Positions 20,300 through 28,859 of a stretch of 64,000 nt of DNA are shown piece after piece; within the stretch, counting starts at the first letter, position 1, and the number at the start of each line of letters is the position of its first letter. A program made the translations under genes and the position numbers. The DNA is taken from assembly GCF_000143415.4 (NCBI RefSeq), contig NW_003314306.1:776897-840896 (forward strand), in the 5' to 3' direction. The stretch comes from Selaginella moellendorffii. Lineage: Eukaryota > Streptophyta > Lycopodiopsida > Selaginellales > Selaginellaceae. The notes beneath the pieces were generated by a model that saw only the letters and a program-made list of their open reading frames with translations, was not told where the DNA came from and searched no databases.

Positions 20300-21310
20300 T
20301 CTTTCTAGGTTCATTGTGGATTCATGAATAATTCCCGTGGTGACATTCATCCACGGGACTGGGGACAAGACATATCTGGTGTGAATTTGTGGTTGCCTCA
20401 GGAATTTCGACGACGACGACATGCCTCACCATGACTCCTCTCGATAGATTTCTCTGGAGAGCATCAAGGCCGAGGGCTTGCTCACCGAAAACGGAGGTGG
20501 TCAGGCATCTGGCGGCTAGTTCTTCTTGCCGTATGACGAGCCTTGCCGGAACGGCAAGGTACCCAAGCTCCTCACTCACAGGATCTTTCCGGCGGTGAAG
20601 TATAGCATCTGGGACGATGGAAAGATGGAGCTGGTCGTGGACCCGATTCTCATACTTGAGAGGTTTGGAATCTCCATCGTCTCTCTCACCTTGTTTCTAA
20701 TTCTCATACTTGAGAGGTTTGGAACCTCCAGCGTCTCTCTCACCCTCGTTTCTAACTCGTTCGTTCGTTCGTTCGCATAGATATCTCTGGCGAGGCGGGC
20801 ATAAGTTCGCCATCGCTCGACACAAACACCACAAGAGCATTTACGAAGAGGCCGATGCCAACAAGCGGAGGAAGAGATACGCGAGGCAGCTGATAGACAA
20901 ACACATGGAGATCTACAAGCGCGAAGGCATGCAACCATGGAGCAAAGCCAAGCTCCCAGTTCTTAGTGGCCAATTCTTCTTGAGCAAAGTTCACTGTTCT
21001 CCCTCTCTCGATTTTTCCAGATGTTCCAGAGGGAGCAGTGATCATCCGCGAGCACACTCCACTCACGAACTTGTTCTGCTGCCTGTGGTTCAACGAGGTG
21101 AACCGATTCACGCCGCGCGACCAGCTGAGCTTCGGCTACGTTGTCCACTGATTGAACGGCTCCTTCCCCTTGTTCATGTTCCCGAACTGCGAGTACAACG
21201 CGCTCTTCGTCCTCCACAAGCACACACGCGAGCACTCGTCCAAGGTGGAATGGGTGAAGACGCTGGACGAGCTCAAGGACGAGAGCATCGCGTTCGAGAC
21301 GACCGGGGCC
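20300..21310 (+). pseudogene. DUF616 (TOD1/MUCI70-like) pseudogene, copy 2
   Basis: It has the same exon remnants as 13415-14405, with better preserved residues: GLLTENGG (after which TAG interrupts near 20516), CRNGKVPKLLTHRIFPAVKY, VVDPILILERF, YLWRGGHKFAIARHKHH (20780-20830), KLPVL, VPEGAVIIREHTPL, FCCLWFNEVNRFTPRDQLSF, and CEYNALFVLHKHTREHS. A TGA at 21149-21151 sits where copy 1 has CGA (Arg). The segment around ILERF is duplicated (20650-20730). The 5' half is absent. The frame ends near the TCP gene promoter at about 21310. Confidence 0.75.
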
Positions 21311-21481
21311 GTTGACCGGCATGTTGACCAACCGTTGACCAAAAGCCCGAACTTGGATTTAGGGCTGACCTGCAATAGGGCATTTTTTTTTCTGTGGGAT
21401 CCAGCTCTCTCCGACAGTCTTTCCAGCGATCGATCGAGCTTGCGATCTTCATGAGGTGACTTTGTAGATTCTCTCTGGGTG

Positions 21482-22645
21482 ATGGGATCTAGTAGCGAGG
21501 TCTCGGAGGACATCGAGTGGCACTCCCCGGGAGGAGTGCCAGCGGCGGCTGCGCCATCGCCAGCCCCGCCGGAGGAGGCGAAATTGATCGCGCCCATCAA
21601 AGGCAAGCGGAGCTGCGGGATCAGGAAGAGGAATTCGAGCGTGAAAAATCGCAAGGCTGAAGTGGTGGAGGAGGAGCCGGAGGAGAAGAAGTTGAAGAAG
21701 GCGGCGCCAAAGCGGAGCTCGACCAGGGATCGCCACACCAAGGTGGAGGGGCGGGGGCGGAGAATCAGGATGCCGGCGGCGTGCGCCGCCAGGATCTTCC
21801 AGCTCACGCGGGAGCTGGGCAATAAGTCTGAGGGCGAGACCATCGAGTGGCTGCTCAAGCAGGCGGAACCTTCGATCATCAAGGCCACGGGCACAGGTAC
21901 CATCCCGGCGCTCGCCTTCTCAGTGGCGGCGCCGCTGGCCCTCCGCCAGGCCGCCGCCAATTACGTCTCGCCGATCGCCGTCGCCACCCGCTCCAGCCTG
22001 CCGCTGGATTTCGCGGCGCCGCGAGTGGACAACGCTAACGCCACCACCACCACCACCACCACCACCACCACTATCACCACCGAGGGTGGCGGCGGTGGTG
22101 GCGGTGGCGGCGATGAGAACTCCAACGAGAGCCATCGAAGGTACGAGTTCCAAGAGAATGGGGACAGTGGATCCATCGGAGACGATCATGGAGAGGGGAA
22201 CGCCAAGAACTTGCTCACTAGCTTGAAAGATGATCCACGATCTCTCCAATCCAAGCAACAGCAAGCTCTCGACGACCACCACCAGCATGACCAAGAAGAA
22301 CTCGCGATCCATCACCAGCAGCAGCAAATCTCTTGGCCCGTGCCAAACCTGTGGATGCTGCCAGTTCCATCTATGGGTGATCACTCGTGGGCATACACCA
22401 CTTCGACTTCGTGTCCCTCGAGCTTCTCATCGTCGGCGGCGATGATCCAGCAGCAGCTCCAGCGGATGAATGCGAGCAGCCTGATCGAGCTGGGGCCTCT
22501 GGGATCGATGCTGGCGATGCAGCATCACCCGGATCTTTGCGCCCCTGGCAGCGATAACTTCAACCTCTTTGCCGCGACGTACCACCACCATCTCCAACGC
22601 CAAACATATGATCCTCACGTTACTTCACGAGACGATAGCGGCTAG
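21482..22645 (+). CDS. Class I TCP transcription factor
   Basis: Single exon, 387 residues from the ATG at 21482. The TCP bHLH-like domain (about residues 80-140) reads [31 protein letters not shown], then [13 protein letters not shown] and ATGTGTIPA. It lacks the four-residue insertion of class II, so this is a PCF-type factor binding GGNCCCAC-like sites in the nucleus. A basic region precedes it ([12 protein letters not shown]), and Thr, Gly, Gln and His runs follow, produced by (ACC)n and (GGC/GGT)n tracts at about 22040-22110. The C-terminus is low-complexity with a short QTYDPH tail. The exact paralogue cannot be named. The DNA upstream carries TTGACC/AACCGTTGACC motifs near 21310-21345. 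Confidence 0.93.
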   Translation: MGSSSEVSEDIEWHSPGGVPAAAAPSPAPPEEAKLIAPIKGKRSCGIRKRNSSVKNRKAEVVEEEPEEKKLKKAAPKRSSTRDRHTKVEGRGRRIRMPAACAARIFQLTRELGNKSEGETIEWLLKQAEPSIIKATGTGTIPALAFSVAAPLALRQAAANYVSPIAVATRSSLPLDFAAPRVDNANATTTTTTTTTTITTEGGGGGGGGGDENSNESHRRYEFQENGDSGSIGDDHGEGNAKNLLTSLKDDPRSLQSKQQQALDDHHQHDQEELAIHHQQQQISWPVPNLWMLPVPSMGDHSWAYTTSTSCPSSFSSSAAMIQQQLQRMNASSLIELGPLGSMLAMQHHPDLCAPGSDNFNLFAATYHHHLQRQTYDPHVTSRDDSG

Positions 22646-24560
22646 CATTGTCATGCTTAAAATCCCCTCCACTTGTAAAACATTTCAACTGTTGTCATCT
22701 TGGACGTTCAAATTTTTGGTTTAAGGAATATATAAATATTGATTTTGCAATGTGTTTAAGTTTCTTAATGGCTGCAGGTAACTTCCCACCTACCATACGA
22801 GTAGAATTTTTCTTCTCTGAAAAGCCAGCAGAATCTAAGATAAGTTTTTTCCTCGTTTTACTCTTCTCTCCAGATCATTTTTAGAAATTACATCAATATG
22901 AAAGTTTGATTTAGAAAAGTGACTTTTTAAGATTGCATAAATTTTATTTTGCACTAAAACAAGTATGCTTTTTGGCTTTAAAAACCCATGTACCTAGAAT
23001 ATTCAAGTATATTCTATCCTTAGACTTAATTAATATCCCGCATCAAAAAAATTAATGGGAGAATAACTATACCTTTTGTGCTCCATTTTCTACACCCTCT
23101 TAGTCAAGTTTCAAGTGGCTTTCAAAAAGTAGGGTCTTAAAAAAGGAAGGATATTGATTCATCTGTGACTGTGTTAGAGATTTCCATTCGAGGAAAAGCT
23201 TTAGGGAGCATAATGTTCTGTGCTTTTGCTCACAGAATTCAGGCAGGCAACCTTTTGCATAGATCCATAGAGACATAAATTCAAGCTTCTAAATTTTTTA
23301 GTATTCTTCCAAGTTCATTTAGCACCAACTTGTTATTTCTTGCGAAGCCACTCTATATGACTTCGTCTCCAACACCGTCTACATCAAATGGCTTATTTTC
23401 GCAGGTACTTAGCTTTCGATTGATTCTCTTTGCGTTTTTCTCGAAGTGCCTTCGTATACTTCTCCCCTTGATAAATTCTTGGTGTGGTTCTTTATCTTAG
23501 AGAATTTACACATTGTCATTGCAGGCCTGATACAAGTTCTTTCATGCAATTGGCAAATGCATGTTACCCGCTGCCAACTCGAGCACTCTACCTCACTCTC
23601 AGCAATCTTAGCTTCGGGATTAGTATGGCAAGCCAAGGGGGAAGCTCCACCAGGGAGCTCAAAATGCTCATGTTGTGTCTGGGAGCTTAACAATGGGGCA
23701 GCATCTCGAGCCTCAAGTCTGCTGGCCAAAACCATAACCATTTTCTCGTTCCTCAGAAAAAAATCGGGGGTTGCATTGCAGGGGATCACTGCCATGGTTG
23801 AGAATGACAAGGATCAGCCAGGAAATGCAAAAGCATGACATAACAGGCTGTCACACAGATGACAAACTTGGTTACTCTGTCCAAGTTTGAATGGAGTTTG
23901 ATAGTATACTACGAGCCACTAATTAGTGGCTTAATTAGTAGCTTAATTAGTGGCTCCCAACATACTATCAAACTCCTCATCATTCTACCTCAGCCTCTCC
24001 AAGGCTGGCTCAGCTTGGGATTCTTTTAACTAATGCAACCTCTTCAATTTGTGAAGTTGGCCACAAGTATTGAAATTGTTCTAATTTCTTAAATGCTTCT
24101 TGATGTTTTCATCTTGTATGGTTTTTTTTATTAAAAAAAACTATTTTAAATTCCCAAAGCAAACCAATAATTTTTATAGCACAATAAATTACTTAATGGT
24201 CCAGAAATTCGTTTAAAGGTGTTTTAGTAGTTATGGTGTTATTGATTTTCTTTGAGATCTGGCCAAAAAAATTGCTTTAAAAGTGACTTTTGGTATGTGA
24301 GTGGTGTATTGGGATTAGATCCCTCCTTGTGAGTGTTTGAGGTGCATTGGTGGGTTTTGCAGTTAAGACATTATAACTTATGTGACGCTAAATATTCATT
24401 AAGCTATGTAGGGAATTAACATAAATTTCTTTTTGAAATTATTATCCACCAGAAATTAGCCTTGAGATAGCTTTTTTACTATTGAAAAACACATTAACTT
24501 AGAAATGGACCAGCCTCGCCTAGGGACAAACCGTGGCTGAGCTCTAAATTTCGTTGGTGT
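22646..24560. other. Intergenic region without recognisable gene
   Basis: AT-rich. An open frame at 23446-23838 (130 codons) and an opposing one at 23409-23810 exist, but neither resembles a known protein and neither has supporting context. The only clear structure is the foldback at 23893-23976. Confidence 0.5.
23893..23976. repeat. 84-bp foldback element
   Basis: The ends GGAGTTTGATAGTAT and ATACTATCAAACTCC are inverted repeats. The inner part continues the pairing with GAGCCACTAATTA / TAATTAGTGGCTC around a short TTAATTAG-rich loop, giving a ~33-bp stem with few mismatches. It is either a very small MITE or a structured RNA hairpin. Confidence 0.7.
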
Positions 24561-24579
24561 AAAACCAACAGCTGCGATA

Positions 24580-24985
24580 TGTTACCTTTGGACGGCTCGA
24601 GACGCGTTCAAGTAAACGGCTGCGATAGGCCATGCAACCAACGGCTGCGATAATTGCACCCCGTTGTCTCTTCCAAGTTAGGTCACCCTAATTCCCAGAG
24701 GGATTGATTGGAGGGAGCGGTGCGGAGCGAGCGAAGATCTTGTCGTCGCCTGTTGGGAATGATCCATGCCCGGGTAGGCGCCGCTGGCCAGTGTGATGAG
24801 ATCGTATGGACGAGGCAAAGGAATCGCAGCGGTCACTGAGCCGCTGGATTGATGACGGGATTTGTCCATGGAAATTGTGGGGTTTAGGTGCAATGGCTGG
24901 AACGATGCCCCGATCTGTCAAAATTCTCGACGATTGCTGTGCTGCTGCGGCTCATTCCTTAGACAATCCGATTATGGAGCCCATT
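24580..24985 (+). promoter_or_regulatory. Upstream region of the MAK/MHK-like kinase gene
   Basis: It contains two AACGGCTGCGATA motifs (about 24617 and 24644) next to GGACGGCTCG, as upstream of ABCE1. The region 24790-24985 is duplicated, inverted, in the three scrambled copies. The coding start lies just beyond the assembly gap. Confidence 0.45.
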
Positions 24986-25085
24986 NNNNNNNNNNNNNNN
25001 NNNNNNNNNNNNNNNNNNNNNNNNNNNNNNNNNNNNNNNNNNNNNNNNNNNNNNNNNNNNNNNNNNNNNNNNNNNNNNNNNNNNN
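24986..25085. other. Assembly gap (100 N)
   Basis: A run of exactly 100 N, the conventional size for a gap of unknown length. It ends one base before the kinase start codon. The inverted paralogous copies at about 7905-7970 and 12760-12836 are continuous across the same place and suggest that only about 60-70 bases are missing. Confidence 0.95.
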
Positions 25086-27056
25086 ATGCAGAGGTATATC
25101 ACAAAACTTTCTCACTCTCAGAGTTTTTTTCTTCCTTTTTTCTCCTTTAAAAGGTACCAAGTCATCAAACAAGTTGGAGATGGAACGTATGGCAGTGTGT
25201 GGAAGGCAATTGATCGATGTACGAATGAATTTGTAAGTCGAGCGCTTTTTTCTGGTCCAGTTTTACTTATTCTTGTACGTTTTGCGTTTCAGGTTGCAAT
25301 CAAGAAAATGAAAACCAAGTTTCACGGATGGGAAGAATGCATGAATTTGCGGGAAGTGAAGGTCAGTTTCCTTGCTTTTTGTTTAGCATCGTGAATCTTA
25401 TGCGGAAGTTTTGGCTTCAGTGTCTTCAACGCTTAGATCATCCCAATATTGTCCAGCTAAAGGAGGTGATCTGGGAACATGGAGAGCTGTTTCTTGTCTT
25501 CGAGTATATGGTAAAAAAATCTATTGATGGTTTCGTGACACGAACTTGTTTTTCCATTTTTTTTTTTTCAATTTGTAGGAATGCAACTTGTATCAAGTCA
25601 TGAAGGACCGATCCAAGATGCTTTCGGAAGAGCGAATTAGGATCTGGAGTTTCCAGGTGCTTCGAGCATTGGACTACATGCACCAACATGGGATATTTCA
25701 CAGAGATCTCAAACCAGGTTTGGTATTTTCATCTTTAGGCTTTCATGAGTTTGTAATGTATTCTGTTCCAACAGAAAACCTTTTAGTTTCCGATGAGGCT
25801 ATCAAAGTGGCTGATTTTGGACTCGCTCGAGAAGTATACTCAGTGGCTCCATATACTGATTACGTTGCTACGAGATGGTAGTCCGTTTTTTTATAAGTCA
25901 CTTCTAGATTAACGTTATCTTTTCAGGTATCGGGCGCCAGAGGTGCTTCTTCAGGCACCTTCTTACAGTTACGCAATTGGTATGTCCGCTATAAAGCTTG
26001 AGTTCCGTTATTCACCGTTATTTTTTGGCAGACATATGGGCAATGGGAGCCATTATGGCCGAGCTTTTCAATTTGCAACCTTTGTTCCCAGGAGCCAGGT
26101 GTGTAACTTGTGAAGCTTAGTCTGAGATTCTTAAAGTCCTGGTTTTGCAGTGAAGCAGACGAGATTTACAAAATATGTTCTGTTCTTGGCTCTCCGAACT
26201 ATCACACTTGGCCGGATGGGATGCAACTCGCTGTTCGTAAAGGCTTTCGATTTCCTCAGGTGATGTTCAGCTCTTTCACGATTAGTTTTTGACGATTCCT
26301 TTGGCAGTTTGCGCCGGCGGGGCTGCAAAGTTTAATACCTTCGGCTAGCCCAGCTGCGGTGGACATGATATCTGTAAGTTTGTTTGAATATAGATCCACC
26401 AGAGCTAATGTAAATTGCTTTCCTTGCAGGCTATGCTGTGCTGGGATCCAAACAGGAGACCGACGGCGTATCAACTGCGACAGCATCCTTTCTTTTACCA
26501 GTTTGGCTTATGCATTCCTCCTCCGATTGAAAGGCCATACGTCATCACCATCGACCCAGACGAGCAAGGTAAAATCTTTTGAAACCAAACTCAAAACTCA
26601 CGGCGAGCTCTGGCAGCTGATTATAACTACTACCGCCGAGGGCAGATTCACAATACAGGCTACAGCCAACCACTGCAAGAGCTAAGCTTATTCCCTTCTG
26701 GCAAGCTGAGAAACCAGCAGCATTCGAGTCTGGCTTCCAAAGGTAAGTTTGCGCTTTTGGTTTTTGGCTTGGAACTTAGCTAAAGTGACAACTTTGCAGC
26801 TTTCTCGTATGGTTTTCCTGATGTCATACCTTGCATCAAGCGGCCTGTGGCTGGACTTGGCATCAGCAGCAAGTAAGTGGAACTATGGATAAAATATCGA
26901 AAGGATGCTTGACGTGTTTGCTTCTTCTCTTCCAGGCATGTTTGCTCGGGTGAGGATCTAAGCTTGAGCACGGCAAGTGGTGGAGGTAGGAATCCAATGC
27001 TGCAATTTGGGGAGAATGACTACTTGGCTCTTCAAGTATACCAGGGATACCCGTGA
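25086..27056 (+). CDS. MAK/MHK-like (RCK family) Ser/Thr protein kinase
   Basis: Fourteen exons (25086-25093, 25154-25232, 25293-25361, 25421-25510, 25579-25717, 25775-25877, 25927-25979, 26032-26098, 26151-26259, 26308-26373, 26430-26568, 26617-26742, 26800-26872, 26936-27056) give 413 residues. Exon 1 holds only ATGCAGAG, right after the gap. Visible motifs: GDGTYGSV loop, AIKKMK lysine, glutamate of NLREVK, HRDLKPENLL, DFGLA, activation loop TDY (the TxY of this family), APEVLL. The C-terminal tail is Ser/Gly/Gln-rich. RCK kinases relate to CDKs and MAPKs; animal and algal members control cilium length. The plant role is poorly known. All catalytic residues are intact. Its stop is only 55 bp before the next gene's ATG. 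Confidence 0.92.
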
Positions 27057-27111
27057 TGATCTTCTCAGCTTCTAGCAAAGGTTTCAAAGATATTAATGTT
27101 ATTCCTAACAG

Positions 27112-28833
27112 ATGACACATAAAGAAGACTATAAATCTATGGATCAAACAGAATGCCTTCGTCTAATCAATTCTTGTGGCAATCTTTCACGAGTCCGGGA
27201 AGTTCACTCGATCTTGAAACGCTCCCATGGAAACGCTCTTCTTGGAGATTCCTTTGTTTGTAACAAGCTCATTGAGATGTATGGCAAGTGTGGGAGCCCT
27301 GGCGATGCCAAGTCCGTGTTTGACGAGATGGGCTTCTCGAATTCCATCTCCTGGGGCGTGCTTCTCCTGGCATACACTCGAAATGGCCTCCTGGGCGATG
27401 CCAAACTCCTCTTCGACTCCATGCCTGGCAAGAACATCGTCTGCGCCACGACGATCCTCACTGCGTTTGCGCAATCTGGAGACGTTGCCAGAGCCAAGGA
27501 GGCCTTTGATTCCATGCCTTTGCACAATTTGGTGGCTTGGAATGCGATTCTAAGTGCCTTTGCCAGACATAGGCATTTGGAAATCGCGAAGGCGGTGTTT
27601 GATTCTATGCCGGAGCACGATCTCATATCGTGTACTACACTTCTCACAGCTTATACACAAGATTACTTTCTTCTTCACGCAGTGAAAACGTTTGAAACAA
27701 TGCCAGAAAGAGATATAGTTTCGTGGACGGCAATGTTAACTGCATATGCCGTGTCCGGGAATCTTGAATCTGCGCATGATACTTTTCAAAACATGCCGGA
27801 GCGGAATCTCGTCTCGTGGAACGCCATGTTGGCGGCATATTCGCAAAGCGGGAATCTTAAAGAAGCTAGGAATCTTTATAGAGATGTCCCCGAGACGGAT
27901 CTTGTGACCTGGAATCTCTTGCTCACTCTAGATGCCCAAAGCGGGAACCTGTCACTGGTAAAAGAAACTTTTGACGTGAAAATGCCCCAGCACAATCTGG
28001 TCTCCTGGAACGTAATACTGTCGTCATACTGTCAAGCTACGCGTATCGAAGACGCCAAATGTATTTTTGATTCTATACCATCACTCAACCTCATTTCTTG
28101 GAACACAATGTTGGCAGCATATACTAGAGCAGGGCATCTTGATGATGCTAAGTTCTTGTTTGAGAGAATGCCGCAGAAAGACATTCTATCCTGGACATCT
28201 ATTCTGACTGCTGTTTCTCAAGAGGGTGATTTAGAGTGCTTTGAGTCTGTTTTCTATCGCATGCCAGCCAGAGATTCCTTCGCCTGGGCCACCATGGTTA
28301 TGGCGTACACCCAAAACGGGCATCTTCGCAAAGCAAAATTTTGCTTTGATCGAATTCCAGTGTGGGATATCATCTCCTGGACTTCTGTTCTTGCGAGTTT
28401 TACTCACAAAAGAAACCCCGCAGAGTCTCTACACCTCTTTGGATCGATGGAGATGCTGGATCCTCCAGACCAAGCTTGCTTCACGTCAGTTTTGATCTCT
28501 TGCAGCCACGGAGGCAAGGTTGAGTCGGGAAGATCCTGTTTCCTTTCCATGAGAATGAACTATGGGATCCAACCCACAAGGCAGCATTTTTGCTGCATGG
28601 TGGATCTTCTAGCCAGAGCTGGGCATCTGGTGGAAGCCCAAGAACTCATCACAAACATGCCTTTTGTTCCTGATGCTTTCGACTGGACTTGCTTGCTCTC
28701 GAGCTGTAGAAGCTACAGAGACTTTGATCAAGGTGGCGAAGCTGCGAAACAAGCGATCTCCATGTTTCCAACCGGAGAAGCTGCGTATGTTTTGCTGGCA
28801 GCGAATACCATTCAAGCTCTTCATCCCGGATGA
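27112..28833 (+). CDS. Pentatricopeptide repeat protein (PLS class, no DYW)
   Basis: Intronless, 573 residues. Successive ~31-35-residue PPR units carry the PLS style signatures VCNKLIEMYGKCGSPGDAKSVFDEM, LVAWNAILSAFARH, DIVSWTAMLTAYA, NLVSWNAMLAAYSQSG and DIISWTSVLASFTHK. An E-domain-like end follows (FCCMVDLLARAGHLVEAQELI, then WTCLLSSC), but the protein stops after AANTIQALHPG with no E+ or DYW part. Such proteins bind organelle RNA base by base and act in editing or processing, probably recruiting a DYW partner in trans. No clear targeting peptide is seen at this start; the ATG directly follows TTCCTAACAG, which resembles a splice acceptor, so an upstream exon is possible. The 3' end converges on the next gene. 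Confidence 0.93.
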   Translation: MTHKEDYKSMDQTECLRLINSCGNLSRVREVHSILKRSHGNALLGDSFVCNKLIEMYGKCGSPGDAKSVFDEMGFSNSISWGVLLLAYTRNGLLGDAKLLFDSMPGKNIVCATTILTAFAQSGDVARAKEAFDSMPLHNLVAWNAILSAFARHRHLEIAKAVFDSMPEHDLISCTTLLTAYTQDYFLLHAVKTFETMPERDIVSWTAMLTAYAVSGNLESAHDTFQNMPERNLVSWNAMLAAYSQSGNLKEARNLYRDVPETDLVTWNLLLTLDAQSGNLSLVKETFDVKMPQHNLVSWNVILSSYCQATRIEDAKCIFDSIPSLNLISWNTMLAAYTRAGHLDDAKFLFERMPQKDILSWTSILTAVSQEGDLECFESVFYRMPARDSFAWATMVMAYTQNGHLRKAKFCFDRIPVWDIISWTSVLASFTHKRNPAESLHLFGSMEMLDPPDQACFTSVLISCSHGGKVESGRSCFLSMRMNYGIQPTRQHFCCMVDLLARAGHLVEAQELITNMPFVPDAFDWTCLLSSCRSYRDFDQGGEAAKQAISMFPTGEAAYVLLAANTIQALHPG

Positions 28834-28859
28834 ATCACTTTGGCAAGAGTGTGAAATTT

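Noticed and set aside
23409-23838. 130-133-codon frames on both strands
   Set aside because: Opposing frames of equal length in intergenic DNA, no recognisable family, no splice or promoter context. I could not support either one.
24806-25236. Frames running through the N gap
   Set aside because: Translation of N has no meaning, and the kinase exon structure explains the real coding part on the right side.
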